A DNA stretch of 64,000 bases from Leishmania martiniquensis (lineage: Eukaryota > Euglenozoa > Kinetoplastea > Trypanosomatida > Trypanosomatidae). The DNA is taken from contig NC_090163.1 in assembly GCF_017916325.1 (NCBI RefSeq), positions 232,501 to 296,500 of the forward strand, given 5' to 3'. This document shows positions 30,155 through 40,132 of the stretch, piece by piece. The notes beneath the pieces were generated by a model. That model was not told the origin of the DNA. It worked only from the letters and a program-made list of their open reading frames with translations, and searched no databases. The first letter of the stretch is position 1, and the number at the start of each line of letters is the position of its first letter. The position numbers and the translations under genes were made by a program.

Positions 30155-31563
30155 TTCTTCTGCGGAGGAGAGCGAGCCCGGGGGAAGACGAGGTGTAAAG
30201 TAGTATAGAGTCGTGGGAGCCGGTGGCACAGATTAGTGTCTGTCTCAGAATCTAAACAACGGGTAATAGGCAAGAGACTATGGACGCGACGGGCGGGGGG
30301 CGGCTGACGGAATTTTAGGAGAGCTGCGACGTCCTGCCACCCGAGAGCAACCATGAAGAGAGCCACCAGAGGGATCGCGAGAAAGCGAAAGAGCTGGCTT
30401 GCAGGCACGCTGGCGGTGGAGACGTGGAGGCGAAGAGAATGATTTCCACCGAGGACGGAAGGGAATAGGCTTTGGGGGAGGGGGTAGAAGGTGCGCCAGG
30501 AGGGGCAGGTTGAAGGTGGATGAAGAGCGGAAGGGAAAAACGTGTGGGGCCGGAGGCGGTTAGCCAAGAGAATGTCACGGCCGGCGGGGGATGGACAGCC
30601 TTCAGCTGGGGGGGCAGAAACGTTGAGAAAGAGACGGCGGTAGCGCCCAACACAGTTTGCGTATTTGAACCTCTTCGGCACACAGCAGTCGTATGCACGA
30701 GAGGGGAACGAGGGGAGTCGATACGTTCGGGTCGCGTAGTTTTTCGTCGAACAGCGTTCGTGCGAAATCAAGCGGCGGTGATCGCGTGGTGCGAGGGGTG
30801 GGGCGGCATGAAACGCGCACATATATGCGCAGACGAGGTGGACATGAAGAGAGATGAGGAGGAGGAAAGGTGAAGGGCTGGGTGGAAAGCGCACACAAAG
30901 ATCAAAAGACATGGCAACAACGAGGTCACACTACCTCAGAGTTAGCGAGAGCACAACGCGGACAGGTACAAAGGCGTTTGCACGCGGCCGTGCCGTACGC
31001 GTGCAGGGAGGGAGGAGAAGAGAAAAGAGGAGGTTCTACGGAAAAAAGCAATGATCTTTGCTAGGGCGAAAGCCATTAGCGCTCACACAGAGAGGGGCCC
31101 CTCTGCGCCTCTCACAAGCACTGGTACAGGAGGTGCACACCTGTGCTGACCCATCGCCTACCTATGCACACACATATTTATGTATACGTGTGGGCTGGTG
31201 GACTGACTTCTGTTTTTCTTCACCTCGCAGCAGCAGCAGCAGCGGTGCTCTCATAAAGTGGCAAGCGGTGCGGAAGGCGCACACTCCCCATATCGCACTG
31301 ACAAAATCCGACAAAACGTCCACACACACACACAGAGAGAGAGAGAGATAGACACGGAGAGAGGGTGGGGGAGGAGTGCGTCCCTCTGTGCGCAGGAACG
31401 CAGTTGGTGGGAAGAGCGGATGCTGCTGGGCAAAGGGAGAGAGGAACCCAAGAAGTGAAAACAGCAATGAAGTCTGTCGAGGCGTTTGCCCACTAGCCTT
31501 CGCCTTTCCCTCACCCCTCCCCATCCTCACACGCATACATGGAGCCCCGTTCCTACACCGCCC
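30155..31563. other. Intergenic spacer with (GCA)5
   Basis: No supported gene. It contains (GCA)5 at 31227-31241, CA and GA runs at 31320-31348 and G runs. Frame 30088-30912 (minus) overlaps the BTB start and is low complexity. Confidence 0.45.
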
Positions 31564-32310
31564 TCACATTCCATCGACCAGCTCCAAGCACTCCGCATCA
31601 TCTTCGTCATCTACCTCGAGGGCAGCGAACGCAGTGGCGTTCTCTGTGCGTATTCTCTTTGCCGGGGCACTACCGTAACGCTCCCTGCTACGGGCAGGGT
31701 CAGGCGAAAGAATCGGGCGCGCGGAGTGGTGCGGCTCAACGAAGCTGCCTTGCGCGCTTTCTGAGTTGTTGAAAGGGTCCACGCGGCTGCAGTCCCTTCG
31801 CTCACTAGTAAGAAGATGCGGCTGCCACACTTTTGCGCGAGTGAAGTCGTCATTATCGGGCGCTGAGTCGAGAGCAAAGGTGGTGCGCGCCGGCGCGGGC
31901 CGCCTTCCTACTGCCTCGGCGCTCCTCGACGCTGCGGAAGGAGCAGTGTTGGCTGCATTATCAGGAAGCAAAAGGCCGGCGAGGTTCTGTACGCACGCAA
32001 TAAGCATGGGGGGCACTTTAGAGGAAACTACCAAGACCGTGATGTCCGTGAAGAGAAGAAGCGCGCCGGTTGTCAGGACGTCGGGGTAGCGGTTCGTGAT
32101 GTCTCCGTGCAAGGCACAGAAGCACGAGCCGCTGCCGTCACGCAGGAGTACCGTGGAGTCGGCGGCACTCTCCGTCACGAGGCGCATCATAAGTCCACCA
32201 CAGCACGCTACCTTCGCCGACTGTGAGTACCTGCTAGCGATCTGGGAGAGGTGCGTAAGCGCAATGCCTTTTTCCCTAGCGAGTGACTCAAGCACCGCTT
32301 GTGGATCCAT
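31564..32310 (-). CDS. HROB-like OB-fold protein (candidate MCM8-9 partner)
   Basis: 248 residues from MDPQAVLESLAREKG (ATG 32310); an upstream TTG is not used. Residues 33-117 look like the OB-fold of HROB/C17orf53 (DUF4539): STVLLRDGSGSCFCALHGDI, TNRYPDVLTTGALLLFTDI and PPMLIACVQNLAGLLLPD follow the family order VVLKDPTGEMxGTxHRxL, L..GSxLLLKxVxVxSPS..., HYLxVTPxNLxxIxxPD. Downstream is Ser/Pro-rich and disordered, with a basic patch (PAKRIRTEN) and an acidic end (EVDDEDDAECLELVDGM). Known role of HROB: loads and activates the MCM8-MCM9 helicase in homologous recombination. Assignment rests on pattern similarity recalled by eye; another OB-fold protein is possible. Confidence 0.6.
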   Translation of the reverse strand: MDPQAVLESLAREKGIALTHLSQIASRYSQSAKVACCGGLMMRLVTESAADSTVLLRDGSGSCFCALHGDITNRYPDVLTTGALLLFTDITVLVVSSKVPPMLIACVQNLAGLLLPDNAANTAPSAASRSAEAVGRRPAPARTTFALDSAPDNDDFTRAKVWQPHLLTSERRDCSRVDPFNNSESAQGSFVEPHHSARPILSPDPARSRERYGSAPAKRIRTENATAFAALEVDDEDDAECLELVDGM

Positions 32311-33512
32311 GGCTTCCGCTGCCGCTGCTTCGGTAAACAAGAGGTGTGGAGCAGAGAAGAAAAGAAGAGAGAGAGATCGGATGAGGGGAGCAGCGGCGCA
32401 GGGTTAGCGGGCCCAACCAGTCGATCTCACACTTCTGTCAAGAACAAGGCGATGCACGGTGGCATGACGCTTGAAGTAGAAGAAGGTGGAGATAGTTAAG
32501 ATAGGATAAAGGACAGGGCAAGCGGGGCGGAAGATGATGACTGAACAAGGCTTCTCCTCCATGTCACCCCAAGCAGACATGAATAGAGAAAGGAGGTGAC
32601 GCAAGCCCATGCCTTGCAAGCGGGTGTCGGCGCGGTGCGAACATGACGCGCCGCTCCGTTACGCATACACCAGAGTGCACGTGCGAAGTGCCACGTGCGA
32701 TACCAGCGTGCGCACGCCGATCACTTGAACGGATGCGCGAGGCAGCACCGTGGCATCATATCCATGTCAAGAGAGATGCAGCAGTGATATGATTGGGGGG
32801 AGGGGGGGAAGGGGGCGGTACGCGTATGTCGCAACGAAGGCGTCTGTCATGCTGAAATATCATTTTTTTCTTATCAAGTCAGGAACGGCGAGCACGAAAC
32901 AGTGGAGTACACACACACACACACATACACGAGAAAAAATAACTCACACGCAATGGTAAAGACGAAAGAAGAAAACAAACATTGCGTTAAGCTGTGCCGA
33001 CAAGCGTGCAGGCATGCATAGCGTAAGGAGAAGGGCAGCACAGAGCGTTCTGCATTCCGCCCACCCCCTTAATGGATTCCACTCCAGAAGTCACTGCCAC
33101 ACGATCGCTAGCGATTGGTGCTATGCCTGTGAGCGAGGGCAAACGCTAAAGGCATGCTTACCGCGCCGAGCAGGAGGTGGTTGAGTAGATTCGGGAAGTC
33201 GTCGTGGGAGGTTGAAGGGAGGAGAGTGAGCGGAGACATGGGCGAAAAGACCAACGAAAAAAAAAAGAAGAGCTACCTTATCTCTGCGGGCACCTCCAAT
33301 TTTCTTCCGTCTGCCCCTCCCCCCTACCGCCCCACTTCAGAGCAGCCGCGAGCCTTCTCGCCAGGTAGTACTCCGCCTTTAGCACTTCATTCTCCGCATA
33401 CGCTCCCCAAGAAGGAGCTGAGCGTGGTGTATCAAGCACGGCCTCGCCTGTGCTTCACTCTCTGGAGCTCCCCTGTGCTTTCTAGTGAGGGCTCTCTCAA
33501 TTGCCACAAACC
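32311..33512. other. Intergenic spacer (VMP1 3' UTR)
   Basis: No supported gene. It contains G runs at 32790-32815, a CA run at 32911-32926 and A-rich stretches near 32930 and 33255. Confidence 0.45.
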
Positions 33513-35261
33513 TTACACATAAAAGTACAGCACCGCGGCAACGAGGGACACACGGAGCACACGGCGCATGCCGGTGCGGGCAGCCGCGTTTGCCGAGAGC
33601 TGCTTGTCGAGATAGCGGTGCAGCAAAAGGGTAAGACCAAGCGAAGATGCCTTGCTTTGACGATTGTAGAGCCCCCATGCGATTAACCCAGCTGCTGCTG
33701 CCAGGAGAAGTCGCGTATAGCGCATTGCTGTGAACGCGGTGCCCCCGTCGCTGCTCTGAGCATCGGACTGCGCTGTCGCCAGCAGCTCTTTGAACTCTAA
33801 TGTCGTCACTGGGGCCGGGTTCTGGTGTCGGCGCCGCAACGCCATCTCCAACTCGAACACAGTGTCTTCGTCACGGCACTCCTGCTCTGAGCGTGCAAAG
33901 GACTCGATGATCGACTTGCCGAACCACACCACACTGCCCACCACGAACCAGTGCATTGCATACACGAGGAACGATTCCGACTCCTCCACCTGCGGCGATG
34001 TCGCAAGCGCGTCACCACCCTTGGCGCGCTTGGCGATGCTATCGCGTGCCCGCAGCAGTGCCACACGGCCCTTTTCTACCGCCGCCTCGACCTGAAAGAC
34101 CGCGGGCAGCACGGCCGCCGCACTGCGACCGATGTGCTCCACAATACGCTCGATGATGTCGCCAGAAAAGAGAATAATAAAGAAGACCGCCTGCAAATTG
34201 ACTTTGATCACCGCCTTGCCGATCATGGTGGCAGAGAAGAAGGTGGAGAATGGCATCAAGAACTGCCCGCACGCCATCCCGCACAGGTCGTACGCCATGT
34301 TAGGCCACGCAGCTAGCAGCAAGATGGCCCAGAAACCGTAGCGGCGCACCTTCTGCAGCGTCCAGTTTGTTGCGAGGGACATCATGTCGTAGGCAGCGGC
34401 AGACTCCTGCAAATCATCCTCGTGACGGCCCTGCAATGCAGCCGCGTAGCTCAACGCGTACGGTGGCACCTCGCCAATGGCAGTGCCAGCACCCCAGAGC
34501 ATACACGCTGGCACCACCTTGACCAGGTACTGCACCAACGACATCTGGCTCACAGCGAGCTCTGGGTCACTCTCCGGTGCGAGGCATAAGAAGATGCGCT
34601 CGCGGGGGCCGTAGAAGAAGTTGACTGGGTAAGTCCAGAAGTTTGCATTACCGCAGCTCTGCATCGCCGCACACACGCGGTAAATGTGAGGGAAGAGAAA
34701 GAGCAGGCCAGAGTGCATGCCGGTGCCGAGGCCGATCGACGACAGCACGCCTAGCACGACCCAGTAGAGCGCATCGGCCAGCCAGTACTCCACCTCGCGC
34801 CACCAGCCGTTCGCCACGGCAGCACAGTACCGCTTCGCGCCGGTGGCGGAGGACTGCCACCACTCAGTGAACTGATCCACATTTACAGACGCACGCCTGC
34901 CAAAAAGCTGAGCTGCAATAGCGGCGCACCCGCTGTCTTCGTGCCGCTTCAGCACCGTGGCGCAATACGACTTCACCTCCTCCCCCGTCACCCGCCCGTC
35001 CTGATTCAGATCGAATGCCGAGAATACCGCCACGGCCGGAGAAGGAACGACATAGTGCGATGTCAGGCACAACGCCACTACGAGCGGCAAAAGCACAGCG
35101 TTGAAGAGCGGTTTACTCAGTGCCGCCTCTGCGTAGTGTACCAAACCTCGGATGCTGTAGGAGAAAAAGAGTGTGGTGGTACGAATAGGCTGGTGGACGA
35201 GTCCGATGCTCTTCCGCTCTCTTGCTAGGATTGCCTGGGCTCGTTCCAGCTCGCCAGTCAT
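33513..35261 (-). CDS. VMP1: VMP1-like lipid-scramblase/VTT-domain protein with N-terminal EF-hand
   Basis: 582 residues from MTGELERAQAILARERKS (ATG 35261). The core clearly matches VMP1: VVLGVLSSIGLGTGMHSGLL, FLFPHI, CMLWGAGTAIGEVPPYALSY, the WPNMAYDLCGMACGQFLMPF block, TFFSATMIGKAVIKVNLQAV and FSGDIIERIVEHIG. VMP1 is an ER membrane protein required for autophagosome formation, ER contact sites and lipid scrambling. Unlike animal VMP1 (about 400 aa) there is an EF-hand after the first TM (DLNQDGRVTGEE, residues 84-95, all calcium ligands present), a long Cys-containing region before the core, and a C-terminal extension with two more hydrophobic stretches (YTRLLLAAAAGLIAWGLYN and LRVSLVAAVLYFYV). 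The family call is firm; calcium regulation is inference. Confidence 0.93.
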   Translation of the reverse strand: MTGELERAQAILARERKSIGLVHQPIRTTTLFFSYSIRGLVHYAEAALSKPLFNAVLLPLVVALCLTSHYVVPSPAVAVFSAFDLNQDGRVTGEEVKSYCATVLKRHEDSGCAAIAAQLFGRRASVNVDQFTEWWQSSATGAKRYCAAVANGWWREVEYWLADALYWVVLGVLSSIGLGTGMHSGLLFLFPHIYRVCAAMQSCGNANFWTYPVNFFYGPRERIFLCLAPESDPELAVSQMSLVQYLVKVVPACMLWGAGTAIGEVPPYALSYAAALQGRHEDDLQESAAAYDMMSLATNWTLQKVRRYGFWAILLLAAWPNMAYDLCGMACGQFLMPFSTFFSATMIGKAVIKVNLQAVFFIILFSGDIIERIVEHIGRSAAAVLPAVFQVEAAVEKGRVALLRARDSIAKRAKGGDALATSPQVEESESFLVYAMHWFVVGSVVWFGKSIIESFARSEQECRDEDTVFELEMALRRRHQNPAPVTTLEFKELLATAQSDAQSSDGGTAFTAMRYTRLLLAAAAGLIAWGLYNRQSKASSLGLTLLLHRYLDKQLSANAAARTGMRRVLRVSLVAAVLYFYV

Positions 35262-36710
35262 TGTGGCCGCTCTTCGTCTCTCGTGTAAACCTCTGGGCGT
35301 GTGTTGAGGCGTAGGAGGAGGGGAAGTTGTACGTGTAAACTTGAAAGGGGGCGCAGGTGTGCTCGCTTCAAGACATCGAACGTTTCTGCGTTGATGTGAA
35401 TGTGATTGCTCGTCTCCGTCACTCTGACGCGTCTCTTCTGTGCAAGTCGCCAAAAATCCTCGAGCGTGTATGCCTGCGTTGTATCTTGGCAGCGTGTACC
35501 CGAACAACTCACATACGCCACACTCACTCACAACAATTATTGCGCAAAACGAGCACCCGTATCACGATAAAAATAGGGCGTCGTGAGTTGTTTCGCCGGG
35601 CAGTGGCGACAGAGGGCATCAACAGTGCGCAACCGCGGACAAGAGGAAAGGAGAAGTGAGTGAGGTGGCACAGATGAGCGAGTTGAGGAGGGGAGAAAGA
35701 GAGCGGAGGACAGGAGGTGGTGGCGCGGCGTAGGCTGCGCTACTGGGAGGGGGCGATGGGGCAGTCTCACCCCTTTTCTCTTTTTTTCCCAGCTATGTCA
35801 AGGTGAGGACGAGGAGGAGCGAAGCAGGCGAGGCTGAGGTTGTTGCTGAAGCAGTCAACATGGCGACGAGTGGCACAGAAAAGACAAAACGCCGTTCCCA
35901 GCGCGGGCATGTACATTTCACTACAATACCTCAGCGCCTTGCTGTTGCGCATTCGGGGGATGAGACAAAGCAGCTAAAGTGGGCGCCCGGCTGCGCGTGA
36001 TTCGAATCGCTGTGCATTCCCCTTCCTCCACTCCCTTTAAGACTCGCCCCTGCAATAGCCGGCCTTACAGCCCCACCACCACCACCATCACTGCCACCCC
36101 AAACACACACGCACACACAGGCACACTATCTGTGTGCGCAGAAGTCGTTGAAAGGCTTTTTTTTTCGTTCGGTTTCTCCCCACATTCTTTTTAGTTGCCC
36201 CATTTAGCCAGCGATTAACCGCACTCACACACACACGCCCCATCACACACCTCTCAACGCTTCCTTCAGCTTTGATGAGGACCGCTTTGGTGATTCATGT
36301 GGGGTGCAAGGCGCGCGAGAGACAAAGAAGCAGAGAGAGCCTATTCCATCTCTCCACCTCGCACGCTCTCTCATTCGCGAGGCGTGCACGTAGGCACAAG
36401 CACATGCACCCTCATGCGTCCTTCTCGACGAAAAAGAAGAAGAAAAGCCACTTCATACGCCCCCCGCGGACGGTAGACAAAATCACACAAGAAAGGCCGC
36501 ACCCGACGCTTTAGAGCTTAAGCCGAATGTTAATCGCGAAGTGGAACAGTAAGTGAAGGAGAACGACGAGAGAGAAAGAGAGAGAAATGGAGCGAAGAGT
36601 GCTTGCAGCCACCACCCGAACCTCTCGCGCGCACCCACGCAGTGGCGCAGACAGGCACGAACGTAAAGCAGAGCCGCAGCCACCTTTTGCAGGACGTTGA
36701 GAAAAGCGTC
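35262..36710. other. Intergenic spacer (Sas10 3' UTR / VMP1 5' flank)
   Basis: No supported gene. Short CA tracts near 36105-36120 and 36220-36240, a T-run at 36160-36170 and a purine block at 36560-36590. Confidence 0.45.
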
Positions 36711-38369
36711 TTACAACTTGGTGCCGCGCACCACACCCGGTCGCAGGTCCCGCACTCCAGCGAACCCACCCTCTGGATTCGGCTGGAAGTTGCGGGACTG
36801 TGACTTGTGCACCTGCATTCCACGTTCGTACTTACGGCGCTGGGCGACGCGGGGGTTCTTGCGATCCTTCGGGCGGGCCCTCGTTAGGCCACGGTGCGAC
36901 TCGATCCTCTTGCCAGCCTTGCGACGATTCACCTCCTCCTGAGCAGGGCGGGGTGTTGAGGTGGCTTTTCGAGAGGACTCGGCGGCCCGACGGGCGCGCT
37001 CCTCCTCCCACACCGCCTCGTAGTCCTCATCAGCGCCACTGGCGTTTCCGTTCACCGAGCCCCCGAGGTCTGCGTCATCGTCGTCCCCATCCACCTCGTC
37101 CCTTCCGTCGAAGTCGTCCTCACCATCGCCCTCATCCGAGTCGTTTTCGGCGGCCTTCGATGGCCGCTTCGATGAGCGCTGGCGGCCCAGCACGTCCCCG
37201 GCCTTTTTCTGGCGGCGGCGCAGCACCTCCATGAGCGAGAGACCCTCCTCGCTCTCACCGTCGTCGTCCTCGCCGTCGTCACCGGCGATGCGAGAGAAGA
37301 ACTGATCCTCGTCCTCCTTGTAGCTGAGAGGTGCTATGGTAGAACTGGCGGTATTGCTGCTGTTGAGTGCGGATGCCTTCTTAGTGCGCACGCGCGTCAT
37401 AGCAGCCTGCTCCTCTCGCTCTAGTTCCTCGGCCTCCTTCATGTGGCGCAATTGCTGGCGGCGCTCGCGGGCCTCTGTGTCCACCATAGAGCGAGAGGAC
37501 GCAAAAGTGCCACCCTCGCCGGACTGCAGCGGGCGAAGCTCGGTGATGCGGGCAGCTGTGGCAGACTTGCCACTAAGGAGGCGGTTCAGCGAGTATTGCA
37601 GTTTCTCCTCCAACGGCCACATCTTCTCCAAGTACACACGGATCTCCACAAGGTGGTCGATCACCGGATGGCCGGCTACCTTCCGACCCTCCGACTTTAG
37701 GAGGAGGTAGAAGGTTACGTGCATGCAGTAGCTAAGCATGAGCTGCACCTTCGTCTCCAAGAACGAGACGAGATGCTTGTCTGATGCGGGCACCTTACGC
37801 TCGTAGAGTAGCTCGTGAAGTGGCTGCGCCAAGGTCTTGACCTCCGCCATAAAGGCCTTGAGGTCCATCAGCAGCCTCTGCAGCTCCGGCGACTCCTTCT
37901 TGAGGACCGCCAGCCGCTCGGCCGTGGTGAGGGAGGCAAAGTCGCGCTCGACGGCTTCGATTACCGGAACAGCATCGAGGGCATCCAGTGCGCTTTTCTT
38001 GGTCATAGCGTCACGGCGCGAAGAGATCTGCGCCACCGACACACCAGCTACATCGAAGTCCTCCTCCACCGTCTTCTTGCGCAGTCCCTTCTCTGTCACC
38101 ACCGCCAACTCTTCCTCCTCCTGGAAGCCGCCGTGCTCATCGTCGCCGTAGCCATCGAGGCAGTGCGCGTCAGAGGGCAAGACGGCAAACATGTCCTCCT
38201 CCTCCACACCGGCCTCGCGGGCGGTCTTGCGGCTGCGGCGGTCGTGCACGACATCGTCCTCGTCCACGTACGCGCCGGCGTCCCCTACATCGAGGTCGAG
38301 ATCCTCGACAAGGTTGTCGCTGGTCTCCTTACGTGACCGCTTCTTGCTACCTTTTAATCCCCTTGCCAT
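36711..38369 (-). CDS. Sas10/Utp3 small-subunit processome component
   Basis: 552 residues from MARGLKGSKKRSRKETS (ATG 38369). The N-terminus is basic then acidic. A Sas10/C1D helical domain (about 135-270) includes SPELQRLLMDLKAFMAEVKT and SYCMHVTFYLLLKSEGRKV, then HPVIDHLVEIRVYLEKMWPL. Long Asp/Glu-rich stretches follow (about 365-440). The C-terminus is the Sas10 signature: ESHRGLTRARPKDRKNPRVA, then RRKYERGMQVHKSQ and VRDLRPGVVRGTKL, matching RKNPRVKHRxKY. Family role: nucleolar U3 snoRNP / SSU processome, early 18S rRNA processing. The start is supported by a CTGCAG acceptor 18 nt upstream, which excludes the 26-residue upstream extension. Confidence 0.93.
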   Translation of the reverse strand: MARGLKGSKKRSRKETSDNLVEDLDLDVGDAGAYVDEDDVVHDRRSRKTAREAGVEEEDMFAVLPSDAHCLDGYGDDEHGGFQEEEELAVVTEKGLRKKTVEEDFDVAGVSVAQISSRRDAMTKKSALDALDAVPVIEAVERDFASLTTAERLAVLKKESPELQRLLMDLKAFMAEVKTLAQPLHELLYERKVPASDKHLVSFLETKVQLMLSYCMHVTFYLLLKSEGRKVAGHPVIDHLVEIRVYLEKMWPLEEKLQYSLNRLLSGKSATAARITELRPLQSGEGGTFASSRSMVDTEARERRQQLRHMKEAEELEREEQAAMTRVRTKKASALNSSNTASSTIAPLSYKEDEDQFFSRIAGDDGEDDDGESEEGLSLMEVLRRRQKKAGDVLGRQRSSKRPSKAAENDSDEGDGEDDFDGRDEVDGDDDDADLGGSVNGNASGADEDYEAVWEEERARRAAESSRKATSTPRPAQEEVNRRKAGKRIESHRGLTRARPKDRKNPRVAQRRKYERGMQVHKSQSRNFQPNPEGGFAGVRDLRPGVVRGTKL

Positions 38370-38387
38370 TGGCAGTGAGGAAATAAG

Positions 38388-38389
38388 CT
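38388..38389 (-). promoter_or_regulatory. Candidate spliced-leader acceptor AG for Sas10
   Basis: On the minus strand a TTTCCTTCGCTGCAG sequence ends here, 18 nt before the chosen ATG, giving a very short 5' UTR. Confidence 0.5.
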
Positions 38390-39405
38390 GCAGCGAAGGA
38401 AACAGGTGATGGCACCGCAGAGGATCGAGAACCCGTACGCCGCACACCTACTTGAAGAGCGCCTGCAGCAGGCAGAGAACAATGGCCGACTACTTCACAG
38501 TTTCCTCCCTTTGAGAATACGCAAGGCTCCTCGCCTGCAGGCTTGCGTGTGTAGAAGCGCGAGTGTATCCGTGTGGCGGAATGGTAGCGAGGAAAGGCGA
38601 GAGAGGGAAGAGGGAAGAGGGGCGATGCAACGAAGTCAGGCCTCACGTGTGTGTGTGTGTGTGAAGAAGAGAGGGGTGAGAGGGGTCATGTGTTTTATAC
38701 CAGAAGTAGAAGGGCGAGAGAGTGGGAGCAAACACCATACAGAAACGACATCATGTGGAGTGCTACAGGCGCATACAGCATAAATATGTGCATGTGAAGG
38801 GGCTGCGTTCATTTTTCCTTTGGCGACTGCGCATCATCCATCATGCACTACCCCGGTATCCCTCCATCACTCCTCTCTTGTCACCAATGCTGAGGAAGGA
38901 AGAGAGGCGCAGAAGAGGGCGCCTCAAACTTTAGAAGGCTTGAAGCAGCGGCTATTAGGCACAGAACAAGAGCAGCGCCATCACCACTTGCCCACCCCCG
39001 TTTCGGAGAGAGCGAATGAGAGAGGGGGGAAAGGGAAGAGGGTGAAGCAGCATACACCGATACGCAGAACGAGCAAACAAAAAAACCTACAGCCCCCCCC
39101 CAGTTGCAGGCCTGATACCGAGGCGCCTTCCTTCGCCCCTTTCTGTTTTTGTCTTTTAAAGACTCCCTCGCCGCGCCTCGAGCTTGCCTCTCCGTCTGCC
39201 TCTGTATGTGTGTGTGTGTTTGTGTGTGGGGGCTCTTTCCTTGCGCTTATGCATCGAAAAGGGCGAGGAGGAGGGACACGGCCAAGCAAGCGCAGTGATA
39301 TTTAAGAAAAAAAGGCAGCAGCAAGTCATCGATCTGTGCGCTGTCATAGACGAAGAAGTCCACCTGATACACCGAACCACTGTGCACACACTTGGCCACA
39401 TTCTT

Positions 39406-39426
39406 GCAGCAGCAGCAGCAGCAGCA
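39406..39426. repeat. (GCA)7 trinucleotide repeat
   Basis: Seven GCA units in the downstream region of the 185-aa gene; reads as CTG-type repeats in the minus-strand transcript. Confidence 0.95.
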
Positions 39427-39574
39427 ATCTTCAGGCATTGCGACCCTGTCATACGCAGAGCTTAGGGCGCGTACCGAAACACCTCGGCATCCACGCCCAG
39501 CACGTGGAGCCCAGACGGACAAAAAAAAAACAGTAATGGCGGTCCACCCATTATCATCGCGTCAGCTGACAACA

Positions 39575-40132
39575 CTATCCCCAGAGTTCCGCTGCATCTA
39601 CAGCTGGCCCGTAAACGCCACGGCTCGACACACCTTGCTCCTTACACCAGCGTCCACGCACGCGCTGCAGCTTCATGTACCAGCCCCAGAATTCGTGTGT
39701 GCGTAGCTGCTGCACCAAGCGCCGGTCACGATGTATCTTCTTGGCGTAGTCGATACGCTTTTCTTGAGCGTGCTCGAACACGACACGCGGCGTCATGGGC
39801 ATCACCGGCAGATGCCGAGATTCACGCTGTGGCTTCGGATGATTAGCGAGAATCTTATGCACATCACTAAAGCCCTGATACGTCCCTGGAGCCGGGGAGG
39901 CGGGCACACGGCCTTGGTAGTCCACTCCGTGCTTGGCCAAATACCTGTGTCGGAAATCGGACACCCAAAAAGAGGGACGCGCAAAATCCTCGTTGAGAAC
40001 GGTGCGCCAGAACATGCGGTTGTACGGATTTGTGCGAGAGCTGCTCCAGCGACGCTCATAGTTGCGCGCGCGCGGCGGCACGGGATACGCCTGGAGCGCC
40101 TTTCGGCTAAGTCCTACGGTACGCTGCAGCAT
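39575..40132 (-). CDS. Small basic, probably mitochondrial protein (hypothetical)
   Basis: 185 residues from MLQRTVGLSRKALQAYPVPP (ATG 40132; the frame continues to a GTG 5 codons earlier). The N-terminus is amphipathic, rich in Arg/Leu/Ser and free of acidic residues for about 30 positions, as for a mitochondrial presequence. The whole protein is basic and aromatic, with conserved-looking stretches such as PYNRMFWRTVLNEDFARPSF, RHRYLAKHGVDY and the C-terminal HEFWGWYMKLQRVRGRW. Composition and size fit kinetoplastid-specific mitoribosomal or respiratory-complex subunits, but I cannot name it. Clean coding character on the correct strand supports a real gene. Confidence 0.78.
   Translation of the reverse strand: MLQRTVGLSRKALQAYPVPPRARNYERRWSSSRTNPYNRMFWRTVLNEDFARPSFWVSDFRHRYLAKHGVDYQGRVPASPAPGTYQGFSDVHKILANHPKPQRESRHLPVMPMTPRVVFEHAQEKRIDYAKKIHRDRRLVQQLRTHEFWGWYMKLQRVRGRWCKEQGVSSRGVYGPAVDAAELWG

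Larger units (their letters stand above)
38370..39574. other. Intergenic spacer with (GCA)7
   Basis: No supported gene. TG runs at 38648-38662 and 39205-39227, (GCA)7 at 39406-39426, an A10 run at 39521-39530 and C run near 39092-39100. Confidence 0.45.

Noticed and set aside
38370..38447. 26-residue N-terminal extension of Sas10
   Set aside because: A splice acceptor (38388-38389) lies inside it, and MARGLKGSKKRSRK is a family-like start.
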